Below are positions 36,243 to 46,213 of a stretch of 46,225 bases of DNA, piece by piece. This DNA comes from Cytophagales bacterium. Lineage in GTDB: Bacteria > Bacteroidota > Bacteroidia > Cytophagales > Cytophagaceae. The notes below the pieces were generated by a model. It was not told the DNA's origin. It saw only the letters and a list, made by a program, of their open reading frames with translations, and made no database searches. Location: the NCBI GenBank assembly GCA_013297765.1, contig JAAFID010000007.1, positions 1-46,225 on the forward strand, written 5' to 3'. The translations under genes and the position numbers were made by a program. How positions within the stretch are numbered: the first letter of the stretch is position 1; each line of letters starts with the position of its first letter.

Positions 36243-37424
36243 TTATTGCTCAAGCATTTGCTTAAAAAGTTGATTAAACTTTTGACCTATGCTTTTCCAA
36301 GTGTATTTCGAGATTACAAATTCTTTGGAAAGTTGCCCTAAGAGTGCCAAATCTTTGTCAAGCATTTCGGTTAGTCCCTTGGCAGTTTCTGCGGGAGTAT
36401 TGGCTACCCATTTGCCTATGCCTAAATCTGCAACTTCTTTCCATGGCGTATTGTTACTGGCTAGTATGGGTGTGCCCGCAGCCATAGCCTCGGCATACAC
36501 CAAGCCAAAATTTTCATTGTGCGATGATAAGGCAAATAAATCGGCATTGGCAAAAAAATCTATCCTTTCTTGACCTTCAATTTGCCCCACCAAAAATACT
36601 TTATTCTGAAGTTGTAACGATACAATTTGCTCTCTCAGTGCATTGGCCTCGCCAAAATCTTCGCCAGCGATGAGCAATAAAGTATTGGGCTGGGTTTGTA
36701 AAGCAATAGCAAAAGCATCTATCAATATATCGAGCCCTTTTTTCTTGTGCAACCTCGCCATGCTGATAATTACCTTGTCGTTGCATCCGTCTATGCCTGT
36801 ATATTGTTTGATAAAATGGCTACGCTCTAATAGCTGAGGCTGTGCAAACTCCTCGGCATAGATGCCATTGGGTATAATAGTTACTTGGGCTTTGGGGTAT
36901 AATGCCAGTACTTCATTCTGCTCTTGCTCGGATGTAACATGCCATACTATTTTGTGGGCATAAGGTTGAATGAAGAAAAACAGATATGGCTTTTTCATCA
37001 AGCTATTGCCATCTGAAAGACACCACTCGCCGAGGCAACCATGTGGCGAGAGGATGGTTTTCTTGCCCAATAGATTGGCAAAAAACAGTCCCAATGGGGT
37101 GGATGCGGAAAATATGCCTTGTACATGCACCATGTCGCAACTCTTGATGTCGCTGTAAAGCCCAAACAACATGTTGATAGAGAAACGCTCCTTCACATTT
37201 TGTTTGTAATATTTTACAAAAATGTTGTTAAATATTTTTTTGAATAATTTCTCTTCAGGTGCTATCGTGTGCTTGCCATTGTCGTTGGTAGTAGATACGT
37301 AGCACGCTGTGCCTAATAGTGCAAGCTCTTTGCAGGTATTTAGCGATGAAAACACCCACCCACCGTACACCACTGCCGGGTAAAAAGAAGGTATAACTAC
37401 TGAAAGCTTGATGTTTGTTTTCAT
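36243..37424 (-). CDS. Glycosyltransferase (GT4-like)
   Basis: YGGWVFSSLNTCKELALLG, MVHVQGIFSASTPLGLFFANLLGKKTILSPHGCLGEWCL, VIISMARLHKKKGLDILIDAFA, SSHNENFGLVYAEAMAAGTPILASNNTPW. Confidence 0.92.
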   Translation of the reverse strand: MKTNIKLSVVIPSFYPAVVYGGWVFSSLNTCKELALLGTACYVSTTNDNGKHTIAPEEKLFKKIFNNIFVKYYKQNVKERFSINMLFGLYSDIKSCDMVHVQGIFSASTPLGLFFANLLGKKTILSPHGCLGEWCLSDGNSLMKKPYLFFFIQPYAHKIVWHVTSEQEQNEVLALYPKAQVTIIPNGIYAEEFAQPQLLERSHFIKQYTGIDGCNDKVIISMARLHKKKGLDILIDAFAIALQTQPNTLLLIAGEDFGEANALREQIVSLQLQNKVFLVGQIEGQERIDFFANADLFALSSHNENFGLVYAEAMAAGTPILASNNTPWKEVADLGIGKWVANTPAETAKGLTEMLDKDLALLGQLSKEFVISKYTWKSIGQKFNQLFKQMLEQ

Positions 37425-37538
37425 TATTGGTTGTATTTGTAAAGCTAGTACATTACGCTTAATAGCACAAAAAAATATTATAGTGCAAATAAGATTACGG
37501 TTAATTTCTGAAGTAATTTTGAAGAGAATTAATTCTGG

Positions 37539-38642
37539 CTACGCAATGCAGTTTAAAAATCTTTTTTTGAAATCAGCATTGGTAAATTTTTCATTGTAAA
37601 TGATTTTACCTCTTTTTCCCATTTCCTCATATTTTGCTGGGTTTGCATCCATATCTAGCAATATCTCGCAGATAGTTTCAGGGCTGTTGTCTTTCATTAA
37701 AATACCAGAGCTATTTTGTGCAATTATTTCTGCTGCTGGCTGGTCTATTACGGCTATACAACATTTACCATAGTACATGGCTTCGAGAAATACAAATCCA
37801 AAACCTTCTCTGATGCTTGGAAATATTAGCCCTTTGCTTTTGCTATAAAAAATGCTCAAATCAATATCAGAGATTTCGGTAAATAAGCTAATGCAATTGT
37901 TCAGCCCAGTATTTTGAATCTTATCTGTCACATTTTTTGCATCATCGCCATTGCCTACTATGGCTAGGCGAAGGGCAAATGCAGGATTTTTTTCTTTTGC
38001 CAATTTCCAACCATCAATCAGTTCCATGTATCCTTTGTAGCGATGCTCCTGCCACAGTCTAGATACAAAAATAAGGAAAGGCGTACCTTCTAGCCAACTA
38101 GAATAAGCATTGTTAGAGATTTGGATAATTGTATTCTCAAAACTTTTAGGCACACCTGCAAGTAAGCATACTTGGGTCTTTGATGCAAAAATAGGATTAT
38201 GGGCAATGAACTTTTGGTAAGTATAATCAGAATTGCAAAGAATATGTGTGGCCTTATTTAATCCTAGCTTGTGTCTTGCACTTACTGGCTTCCAAGCTTC
38301 TTCATCGTGTAGAAATACTACTACTTTTTTCAATAAAAAAACTGGAATCATTGCCAGCAACGAAGCGGGACCTATATGGTCGCAGATTATTAATTTGGGT
38401 CTATGAAATAAGATATACGCTACGAATGCCCACAAAAAAGGCAACTTTTTTTTGGCAAAATATCGGATGTTTTTCGAACTTAAATTTTCATTTCCATACA
38501 ATGAAAAAACCCTATTGGGAATTACAGCCTCGCCCATAAGGTGAGCCACACGAGACACTCCACCTTTGGACGTTTCATAATTCATAGACACCAGCAAAGT
38601 ATTTTCTAGCGGCATGCTTTGACCTACCTTATTTATTGCCAA
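37539..38642 (-). CDS. Glycosyltransferase (GT4-like)
   Basis: FLIFVSRLWQEHRYKGYMELIDGW, IFPSIREGFGFVFLEAMYYGKCCIAVIDQPAAEII. Likely start is the Met at about 38615 (MPLENTLLVSMNYETSKGGVSRV). Confidence 0.9.
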   Translation of the reverse strand: MAINKVGQSMPLENTLLVSMNYETSKGGVSRVAHLMGEAVIPNRVFSLYGNENLSSKNIRYFAKKKLPFLWAFVAYILFHRPKLIICDHIGPASLLAMIPVFLLKKVVVFLHDEEAWKPVSARHKLGLNKATHILCNSDYTYQKFIAHNPIFASKTQVCLLAGVPKSFENTIIQISNNAYSSWLEGTPFLIFVSRLWQEHRYKGYMELIDGWKLAKEKNPAFALRLAIVGNGDDAKNVTDKIQNTGLNNCISLFTEISDIDLSIFYSKSKGLIFPSIREGFGFVFLEAMYYGKCCIAVIDQPAAEIIAQNSSGILMKDNSPETICEILLDMDANPAKYEEMGKRGKIIYNEKFTNADFKKRFLNCIA

Positions 38643-39414
38643 AAACTTTTTTCAACAAATCTGTGACTTGGGCTGCTGGGTCTTTACGTATTTTTTGCTC
38701 TTGCTCGCCTACCACAACGAACAATCCTTGCAAGGCCCTGTTGGTGGTAAAGCGAGGCAAATCGGTATCTACTTTTGTCACAAATGGAATGCGGTTGTAC
38801 AAGGTGGTTATTTCGGCCCACTTGCTGGTCGCAAAAGTACTGTTCAGGGCATTGGTCACGGTAGGGTTAAATGCTGAATATAGTGATGACATGGTATTGT
38901 TTCTAAGGTATCCAGTCGCTGCGGTATCGCTGCCCGTAAGAATGTTTTTGGCATCGGTAATGGTCATGTTTTGTATAGCAGATACAAATATAGGTGCGGC
39001 ATCTTTGGCAGCCTGTTCTGCCGCTCGATTTAGGGTAGTTTCAAACTCATCCACTTTGCTACCCATGCCCATATCTCTAAGCTTTGAGGCCACTATTTGA
39101 CACTGTGGAGGAAAAGGAATTCTTATCTTCATATTTTTGTTAAAACCGTCCAATTGATTCAACATCGAAGAAGAATTTTGAGAAGCCGTAACCAATGCTT
39201 CTTTCAATCCATTGACAATATCAGTTTCTGACAATGAAGATACGCCCCCACCACTAAGCACGCTGGTAGCACTACTGATGCTGGTAGGTAGGCTTATTTT
39301 TGGTTTGGTAGTAGTTTTTTTTGTGGTGGTCGTTTTCTTGGTCGTTTTAGTTTGTGCTGTAGCCGTTGCTAATACTATAAAACTACAAGTAATGAAGAGA
39401 ATTACTTTTTTCAT
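38629..39414 (-). CDS. DUF4197 domain-containing exported protein
   Basis: Signal peptide, Lys/Thr low-complexity linker (KTTKKTTTTKKTTTK), then LSETDIVNGLKEALVTAS...IPFPPQCQIVASKLRDMGMGSKVDEFETTLNRAAEQAAKDAAPIF. Confidence 0.85.
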   Translation of the reverse strand: MKKVILFITCSFIVLATATAQTKTTKKTTTTKKTTTKPKISLPTSISSATSVLSGGGVSSLSETDIVNGLKEALVTASQNSSSMLNQLDGFNKNMKIRIPFPPQCQIVASKLRDMGMGSKVDEFETTLNRAAEQAAKDAAPIFVSAIQNMTITDAKNILTGSDTAATGYLRNNTMSSLYSAFNPTVTNALNSTFATSKWAEITTLYNRIPFVTKVDTDLPRFTTNRALQGLFVVVGEQEQKIRKDPAAQVTDLLKKVFGNK

Positions 39415-39444
39415 TTTTTCTAAATATTTATTTTTTTAATTAAA

Positions 39445-39960
39445 TTATACAATGCGTTGAGGTTCGGCATTTCTAAGTATTGCCGCAAATATAAGTGAAA
39501 ATAACAATCCCAATATAGCGGTTACTAGCAATGCTCCTTTGGCTTTGTTGGCTGGTGTTTCTGCGGCTCTAGTCATGGCAACCATTTCCTCTATTTGTTT
39601 CATGTCTTTGGCTGAGGCATTTTTTTCTTTGGCTACACGAATGGTTTCTCTTATCGAATATTCATCAAATCTGTAACTGGCTTTTTGGTAATAGACAAAT
39701 GAGCTAATGCTGAACACTAGTGCAGCTACTACAGCTATTTGAATGCCTGAAACACTTGCTGCCCCAAAGGTAATTTTATTGCCATATTTCACTTTTTTAA
39801 ATTCCCATATTCCTAAAAATAAACCCAACAGCAAAAGCCCTAGTTGAAATATAAAAGGTGCACGCCCCACTAAAGTATTGTACAAATATTCATTAGTCCA
39901 AATGTCCCATCCCGCCAATGCCAGCCCTATCACTGCACCGTATTTAAAAGCAATTTTCAT
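39445..39960 (-). CDS. DUF4199 domain-containing membrane protein
   Basis: Polytopic 171 aa with GLFLGIWEFKKVKYGNKITFGAASVSGIQIAVVAALVFSISSFVYYQ. Confidence 0.75.
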   Translation of the reverse strand: MKIAFKYGAVIGLALAGWDIWTNEYLYNTLVGRAPFIFQLGLLLLGLFLGIWEFKKVKYGNKITFGAASVSGIQIAVVAALVFSISSFVYYQKASYRFDEYSIRETIRVAKEKNASAKDMKQIEEMVAMTRAAETPANKAKGALLVTAILGLLFSLIFAAILRNAEPQRIV

Positions 39961-40012
39961 TTTTTGTTGTTCCTATTTTTAATGCTACAATTGTTAAATT
40001 TAACCAAATATT

Positions 40013-40528
40013 ATGAACATGAACAAAAAGGTATCATTACCTCAACTTAAAAGTCGATTTATTGCCCTAATTTTTTTAATCTTTCTTTTAAGCCTTAATA
40101 CCGCTTGGTCGCAGATATTACAAGGTAGAATAATCGCCGTAAAAGATGGCGACACCATAGAATTATTGGTGGGGGAAGCAAAGATTAAAATTAGACTTTA
40201 CGGAATAGATTGCCCCGAGAAAGCCCAAGATTTTGGCCTGCAAGCCACCGAATTTACCACCAAATATTGTTTGCAAAAAATAGTGACGGTGCAGCAACAT
40301 GGGAAAGACAAGTATCGTCGAGTACTTGGCGTTGTAATGCTTCAAGGGAAAGTCAATTTCAATAAATTACTGGTAGAAAAAGGATACGCTTGGCGTTACA
40401 AATATTCTAAAGATACCGAACTGCTAAGGCTTCAAGAGAAAGCAATGAAACAAAAAGTTGGTCTGTGGGCAGCTACAAAACCTATTGCTCCGTGGCAGTT
40501 TAGGAAGGATAAAAAGGTGGTTTATTAA
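40013..40528 (+). CDS. Thermonuclease (SNase-like) family exported protein
   Basis: Signal peptide; GRIIAVKDGDTIELLVGEAKIKIRLYGIDCPEKAQDFGLQA, VQQHGKDKYRRVLGVV, LVEKGYAWRYKYSKDTELLRLQEKAMKQKVGLWA. Confidence 0.93.
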   Translation: MNMNKKVSLPQLKSRFIALIFLIFLLSLNTAWSQILQGRIIAVKDGDTIELLVGEAKIKIRLYGIDCPEKAQDFGLQATEFTTKYCLQKIVTVQQHGKDKYRRVLGVVMLQGKVNFNKLLVEKGYAWRYKYSKDTELLRLQEKAMKQKVGLWAATKPIAPWQFRKDKKVVY

Positions 40529-40546
40529 AAGTACAATAACTTCTAC

Positions 40547-41653
40547 CTACCGTACCGTTTTTCTTCTGTTTTTGATATAATCTTCAAAAATATATTCTCC
40601 TAAACCATTCAATGAACTGTAGAATGCTCTACCATTATTGGTTTTGGTAAATTCCTTTACAAATTCTTGCAGGTAGGGGTCTTTGGCAATCATAAATGTG
40701 GTAATTGGAATTTTCAAACGGCGGCATTGGGCTGCCATATTCAGGGTTTTATTGATTACTTTTCTATCCAAGCCAAAGCTATTTTTATAATATTTGGTAC
40801 CCTCTTTTAGACATGTGGGCTTACCATCGGTAATCATGAAAATTTGTTTGTTTTGCATCTTGCGGCGGCGAAGTATATCCATTGCCAGCTCAAGCCCTGC
40901 ACAGGTATTGGTATGGTAAGGGCCTACTTGCAAGTAGGGTAAATCTTTGATGGCAATAGGCCATGCATCGTTGCCAAATACAATAATATCGAGCGTATCT
41001 TTGGGGTAGCGGGTTTTGATCAATTCGGCCAAGGCCATAGCCACTTTCTTTGCAGGGGTGATGCGGTCTTCGCCATACAGAATCATGGAATGAGATATAT
41101 CAATCATCAGCACAGTAGCATTGGCACTGGTATGCTCTCGCTCTTGCACCTCTAGGTCGGCAGTAGTAAGCTTAAAGTCGTCTATGCCATGATTTACTTG
41201 TGCATTGTGCAGTGAGTCGGTATAGTTTATGGCATCGAGCGTGTCACCAAATTCAAATGGTCGAGTATCGGAGCTCATTTCGTCACCAGAGCCAACAATG
41301 GGGGTTTTGTGCCCACCTTTATCAGCCTTTTTTAGTTTGCCAAATATTTCTTCAAGGGCATTTTTCCTAATGGTTTGCTCTGATTTGCCAGTAAGGTCAA
41401 AGCTGCCCGGTTCATTGCTATCGGTCAAGTAACCTTTGGCTTTGAGGTCTTCAATAAAATCGCCTATGCCGTATGCATTGTCGGCAAAGCCATGTTCATT
41501 GTTCAACTGGTTCAGCCAGTCGAGTGCCTCATTGGCATCGCCCGCAGTGTAGTTGAGCAATTGAAAAAAGATTTTTGAAATTTTATCAAAAGAACTTTTT
41601 TCATCATCTTGGGGAATGTATTTGGAAAATCTAGTGCCTATCATGTATTGCAA
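40547..41653 (-). CDS. VWA domain-containing protein
   Basis: MIDAS DxSxS in TVLMIDISHSMILYGEDRITPAKKVAMALAELI; DTLDIIVFGNDAWPI; MITDGKPTCL. Confidence 0.87.
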   Translation of the reverse strand: MQYMIGTRFSKYIPQDDEKSSFDKISKIFFQLLNYTAGDANEALDWLNQLNNEHGFADNAYGIGDFIEDLKAKGYLTDSNEPGSFDLTGKSEQTIRKNALEEIFGKLKKADKGGHKTPIVGSGDEMSSDTRPFEFGDTLDAINYTDSLHNAQVNHGIDDFKLTTADLEVQEREHTSANATVLMIDISHSMILYGEDRITPAKKVAMALAELIKTRYPKDTLDIIVFGNDAWPIAIKDLPYLQVGPYHTNTCAGLELAMDILRRRKMQNKQIFMITDGKPTCLKEGTKYYKNSFGLDRKVINKTLNMAAQCRRLKIPITTFMIAKDPYLQEFVKEFTKTNNGRAFYSSLNGLGEYIFEDYIKNRRKTVR

Positions 41654-41825
41654 TTGCTAGTGTTCTCTATGGCAAGAACAGCTATTAAAGATAGAACATA
41701 AAAGGCAAAAAGATGTTTTTTGAAAGAGATTAATCAAGCAGACAAAGTTGCATTTGCCGATTGAATTCGCCAACTTAATTATTAATAAAAATCCCAAAAT
41801 ATCAAAAAGTACTACAATCTATATT

Positions 41826-42023
41826 ATGAGCACTATTCTTATTAAATCGAACAAAGAGAATAATAAAATCCTTGCTAGTCTTGCTAAAAAATTAGGTGGC
41901 AATGTGATAAATGTAAATGATAGCCAGTTTGAAGATTTAATGTTAGGCAAATTTATGGACTCAGTAAAAACAGGCGAAACCGTGTCTAAGAATATTATTA
42001 TGAATAAACTAAAAGTAAAATGA
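41826..42023 (+). CDS. Putative antitoxin of a type II TA pair
   Basis: 65-aa product MSTILIKSNKENNKILASLAKKLGGNVINVNDSQFEDLMLGKFMDSVKTGETVSKNIIMNKLKVK (ORF track start 41748 is probably too long); stop overlaps the toxin start (ATGA). Confidence 0.75.
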   Translation: MSTILIKSNKENNKILASLAKKLGGNVINVNDSQFEDLMLGKFMDSVKTGETVSKNIIMNKLKVK

Positions 42024-42289
42024 TTGTTGAATTTGACAAGTCATTTGAAAAATCTTTAGATGAAATAAAAGACAAATCAATATATCCCAAGATTGCAAAA
42101 ATTATAGAACTTGTGGAATCGTCTAATGCTCTTGTAGATATTCCCAATGTAAAAAAGCTGTCTGGGTATAAAGCGTATTACCGATTTAGGCTAGGCGATT
42201 ATAGATTGGGTTTTCAAAAAATCAGCGAAAATAGTATAAGATTTATTGTCATTGCACATAGAAAAAACATTTATAAAAAATTCCCATAA
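42020..42289 (+). CDS. RelE/ParE superfamily toxin
   Basis: MIVEFDKSFEKSLDEIKDKSIYPKIAKIIELVE...NVKKLSGYKAYYRFRLGDYRLGFQ...IAHRKNIYKKFP. Confidence 0.9.
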   Translation: MIVEFDKSFEKSLDEIKDKSIYPKIAKIIELVESSNALVDIPNVKKLSGYKAYYRFRLGDYRLGFQKISENSIRFIVIAHRKNIYKKFP

Positions 42290-42495
42290 AAACTTTTCGA
42301 ACAAACAATTATCACAAAATTTTTAAATTTTTTTTAACAAGTTGCTAATTTTTCCGAAAAGCAGTAATTAGTTTCATTGTTTTTTGTCTATTTGATTCAT
42401 ACGCTATCATTGCTACGCTACTCAGTTTATTCATTGTTTTTTGTATCTTTAATTGAAAGTATAGGAATATATAATTTGATGCCTATTTTTAATTT

Positions 42496-43947
42496 ATGCA
42501 AAAGCTTAGTTTAAATCAATCGCTAGGGCAACGCCTTTCGCCACAGCAAATTCAGTTTATAAAACTGCTGCAAATACCTACTACAGAACTAGAATCGAGA
42601 ATAGAAGAAGAGCTAGAAATAAACCCTGCACTAGAAGAAGGTACGGAAGAACCAGCAGAAGAATTTGAAAATGAAAAACAAGAAGAAGCTGAAGAAACCG
42701 ACACCACCGACGACGATATCAATGTGGATGATTACCTACGTGACGATGATGGAGGTGGCTATAAAATGCAAGGCGATGGCCCAAACCCTGATGAAGAAGA
42801 GCGTGAAAGCCCCTATGCCAGCCGTGTATCTATTGTAGATGCATTGCTTACACAATTGGGAATGCTGAAACTTGACGACAAGCAAACCCTCATTGGCAAA
42901 TATTTAATAGGAAGCATAGATTCTGATGGGTATATAAGACGTGAACTAGGTTTGATATGCAACGATTTGGCCTTTTCACAAAATATAGAAACTTCGGAAG
43001 AAGAATTGGAAGAGATTTTATTCAAAATTCAAACCTTTGACCCTGCAGGTATAGGTGCTAGAGATTTGAAAGAATGCTTGCTGCTGCAACTAGAGCGAAA
43101 AGCTGAGGAAGAGCACCACCACGTAGCCATAGCCATTAAAATAATTGAGCATCAGTTTGATGAATTTACCAGAAAACATTATGATAAAATTCAAAAAAAA
43201 CTAGAGGTAAGTGACGAAGATTTGAAAGAAGCAGTGCAAATGATTACTCGCCTAAACCCCAAGCCAGGCGAGTCGGGCGGCGAAGATGCAAGTAGCCATT
43301 ACATCATTCCCGATTTTATGCTTTACAATAACGATGGTAAACTAGAAATAACCCTCAATAGCCGCAATGCACCAGCCTTGAAGGTAAGCCGCTCTTATAT
43401 GGAAATGTTTGACACCTACGACAAGAGCAGCAAAAAAGACAAAAAATTAAAAGAGGCGGTTACTTTTGTAAAGCAAAAACTAGATGGAGCAAAATGGTTT
43501 ATAGATGCTATAAAGCAACGGCAAAATACCCTATTGCGTACCATGAACTGCATTGCCAAATATCAGTACGAGTATTTTTTGGAGGGAGATGAAAGTAAGC
43601 TAAAGCCGATGATATTGAAAGATATTGCACAAGAAATACAAATGGATATTTCTACTGTTTCTAGGGTTGCGAACAGTAAATTTGTACAAACAGAATTTGG
43701 CACTATTCCCCTAAAATATTTTTTCTCTGAAGGCATAGCGACCGATTCGGGAGAGGATGCTAGTAGTAGAGAGGTGAAATTTATATTGAAAGAAATGATA
43801 GAAGCCGAAGAAAAAAAACGACCGCTATCGGACGATAAACTAGAAAAAATGCTGAACGACAAAGGCTACAACATAGCCCGCCGTACCGTAGCCAAATACC
43901 GTGAGCAGCTAAATATACCCGTAGCAAGGCTACGCAAAGAATTGTAA
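42496..43947 (+). CDS. rpoN: RNA polymerase sigma-54 factor
   Basis: LNQSLGQRLSPQQIQFIKLLQIPTTELESRIEEELEINPALEEG; FDPAGIGARDLKECLLLQL; IAQEIQMDISTVSRVANSKFVQTEFGTIPLKYFFSEG; RpoN box IARRTVAKYREQLNIPVARLRKEL. Confidence 0.97.
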   Translation: MQKLSLNQSLGQRLSPQQIQFIKLLQIPTTELESRIEEELEINPALEEGTEEPAEEFENEKQEEAEETDTTDDDINVDDYLRDDDGGGYKMQGDGPNPDEEERESPYASRVSIVDALLTQLGMLKLDDKQTLIGKYLIGSIDSDGYIRRELGLICNDLAFSQNIETSEEELEEILFKIQTFDPAGIGARDLKECLLLQLERKAEEEHHHVAIAIKIIEHQFDEFTRKHYDKIQKKLEVSDEDLKEAVQMITRLNPKPGESGGEDASSHYIIPDFMLYNNDGKLEITLNSRNAPALKVSRSYMEMFDTYDKSSKKDKKLKEAVTFVKQKLDGAKWFIDAIKQRQNTLLRTMNCIAKYQYEYFLEGDESKLKPMILKDIAQEIQMDISTVSRVANSKFVQTEFGTIPLKYFFSEGIATDSGEDASSREVKFILKEMIEAEEKKRPLSDDKLEKMLNDKGYNIARRTVAKYREQLNIPVARLRKEL

Positions 43948-43952
43948 AATAT

Positions 43953-44594
43953 ATGAGTAAATCATTTTTGCATCGTGTTTGTAGCTTGCTAGCAATATGC
44001 TTTCATCCATTGTTGATGCCGACCTTTATCTATGCCGTGATGGTGTATTTTACTACAGGCATTATTGGCAATTTGAGCGATGCACAAAAACTCACTTTTA
44101 TGATGCTCATATTTGTATCCACCTTTATCATGCCTATGATGGTGGTGATATTACTGCTACTGTTCGACGAGAAAGAGTTTTCATGGAAATCGCTTTTCAT
44201 AGAAAATGCATCTGATAGGGTAAGGCCGTTCTTGCTAGTCGCCATTATTTATGGTTTTCTTAGCTATTATATGCTACAAACATGGAGTAATAATATGGCT
44301 ATAGCCGCCATGCTTGCTGCCATAGCAGTTGCGATTTTTCTTACCGCAATCATTAGTAGATATTGGAAAATAAGTGCCCATGCTGTAGGTATTGGTGGCC
44401 TGTGTGGTAGCTGTGCCATGCTAAACCTTTACTATTTGCAACCCCAGCTTTTCATGGTATTGATTGTGGTTATTTTGCTAGCTGGTATTGTGCTTAGCAG
44501 TCGTGTGTATTTGCAGGCACACACCCTTGCACAAGTATATGCAGGCTGGATATTGGGTGCAGGTGTGTGCGTATCGTCTATTATGTTATTATAA
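43953..44594 (+). CDS. PAP2 superfamily-like integral membrane protein
   Basis: Polytopic 213 aa with KISAHAVGIGGLCG and SRVYLQAHTLAQVYAGWILG resembling the C-terminal PAP2 motifs. Confidence 0.7.
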   Translation: MSKSFLHRVCSLLAICFHPLLMPTFIYAVMVYFTTGIIGNLSDAQKLTFMMLIFVSTFIMPMMVVILLLLFDEKEFSWKSLFIENASDRVRPFLLVAIIYGFLSYYMLQTWSNNMAIAAMLAAIAVAIFLTAIISRYWKISAHAVGIGGLCGSCAMLNLYYLQPQLFMVLIVVILLAGIVLSSRVYLQAHTLAQVYAGWILGAGVCVSSIMLL

Positions 44595-44601
44595 AATCTC
44601 T

Positions 44602-45384
44602 ATGTTTCAAACCATCAAATTAGATATATCGCCTAGTGGCATTGCTACCATTACCCTTGCAAGGCCCGAAGTGTACAATGCAATTAACAATCTAATGCTA
44701 GAAGAACTGCGTGCAGCCCTTGCCATGGCAGAAAAGAATGGGTTGATAAAAGTATTTGTATTGACCGGTGAGGGTAAAGGTTTCTGTGCAGGGCAAGATT
44801 TAAAATCGCTGTTAGAAAACCCAGCTTTAGTACCCTCGCAGATGGTAAAAAAATATTATATTCCACTGATTATGGATATGCGAAATTGTGCCAAGCCCAT
44901 TATTTGCAAACTGAATGGCGTAGCAGCAGGTGCAGGGTGCTCATTGGCATTGGCTTGTGATATGGTTATTGCTACGGAAGAGGCTTCCCTATCGGAGGCT
45001 TTTGTAAACATAGGGCTGGTACCCGATTCTGGTTCTACGTATTTTTTACCACGCATGGTAGGTCGAATGAAAGCCTTTGAATTGTTTGCTTTGGGCAGTA
45101 AAATATCTGCTAAAGAAGCCCTGCAGCTAGGGCTAGTAAATCAAGTAGTACCACATGCCCAATTGGATGAAACGGTAGCACAGTTGGTAAGTAAAATTGC
45201 CACTAGCCCCCTCAAGGCCATTTCCATGATTAAAACCATGCTGAACCAATCTTACCACTTGAACCTGCACGAGGTATTGGAAATGGAAGCGGAGATGCAA
45301 GACATGGCTGCCAGCACTGCCGACTTTAAAGAAGGTGTAGCGGCATTTGCCCAAAAAAGACCGCCACAATATACTGGGCAATAA
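44602..45384 (+). CDS. paaG: Enoyl-CoA hydratase/isomerase family protein (PaaG-like)
   Basis: LARPEVYNAINNLMLEELRAAL, LTGEGKGFCAGQDLKSL, LNGVAAGAGCSLALACDMVIA, VNIGLVPDSGSTYFLPRMVGRMKAFEL. True start probably 44602 rather than 44488. Confidence 0.85.
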   Translation: MFQTIKLDISPSGIATITLARPEVYNAINNLMLEELRAALAMAEKNGLIKVFVLTGEGKGFCAGQDLKSLLENPALVPSQMVKKYYIPLIMDMRNCAKPIICKLNGVAAGAGCSLALACDMVIATEEASLSEAFVNIGLVPDSGSTYFLPRMVGRMKAFELFALGSKISAKEALQLGLVNQVVPHAQLDETVAQLVSKIATSPLKAISMIKTMLNQSYHLNLHEVLEMEAEMQDMAASTADFKEGVAAFAQKRPPQYTGQ

Positions 45385-45407
45385 CACTCATAAAATAGCC
45401 AATAGAG

Positions 45408-45929
45408 ATGTCTTATTTATACCTCAAAGCACTTCATATTATATTTGTAGTTACTTGGTTTGCTGGTTTGTTTTATATCGTGCGGCTATTTATCTACTAT
45501 GCCGAAGCCGAGCAATTGCAACAGCCTAATAAATCTATATTACAAGCTCAATATTTGCTTATGCAGCGGCGGTTGTGGTACGGCATTACTTGGCCATCGG
45601 CAATAATTACATCGGTATGGGGTGGTTCACTCGCTTTGCAATACCATACCATTCCCCCGTGGCTGTGGGTAAAGCTGGGTTTGGTGGTGTTGCTTTATGG
45701 CTATCATTTTTTATGTCACCACATATTTTTAAAACAACAAAAAGGAATAGTGGAAAACACCTCTTCGCAGTTGCGAATGTGGAACGAGGTGGCTACTATT
45801 TTTTTAGTAGGCATCGTGTTTGTGGTAGTGCTGAAAGATGTGCTAAGTATGGTTTGGGGCTTGCTAGGTTTGGTTGTATTTACTGGTGTACTGCTGGTTG
45901 CTATTAAAATTTATAAGAGATTAAGGTGA
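45408..45929 (+). CDS. hemJ: Protoporphyrinogen oxidase HemJ-like (UPF0093) membrane protein
   Basis: YLYLKALHIIFVVTWFAGLFYIVRLFIYYAEA, QRRLWYGITWPSAIITSVWG, WLWVKLGLVVLLYGYHFLCHHIFL, LRMWNEVATIFLVGIVFVVVLKD. Confidence 0.92.
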   Translation: MSYLYLKALHIIFVVTWFAGLFYIVRLFIYYAEAEQLQQPNKSILQAQYLLMQRRLWYGITWPSAIITSVWGGSLALQYHTIPPWLWVKLGLVVLLYGYHFLCHHIFLKQQKGIVENTSSQLRMWNEVATIFLVGIVFVVVLKDVLSMVWGLLGLVVFTGVLLVAIKIYKRLR

Positions 45930-46213
45930 GGGCTTGAATTGGGTTGATTAAGTTTTGAATGTGATAGAACATATAGTTTGTGTTTAAAATTTAAACTATT
46001 GTTTAAATAATGATACCTCGTATTGAAAATTGAAAAAATGTTTCAATAAAATTTAATACATGCTGCGGGCAATATTTTACAATCTGCGGGCTCGTTTTTC
46101 AATAATTTTTTTTATCATTCAAACCCATTTGTTAAATTGCGTACTTGCATAAAAGCGTTTCTTATTAATTTCAATAAATAGAAATCATAAATTCAGTTTA
46201 AAAAATATATTCA

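Noticed and set aside
38636-39100. 154-aa plus-strand ORF antisense to the DUF4197 gene
   Set aside because: Overlaps a well-supported exported protein gene; no recognisable domain.
44488-44601. N-terminal extension of the enoyl-CoA hydratase ORF
   Set aside because: Overlaps the end of the upstream PAP2-like gene; the family N-terminus matches a start at 44602.
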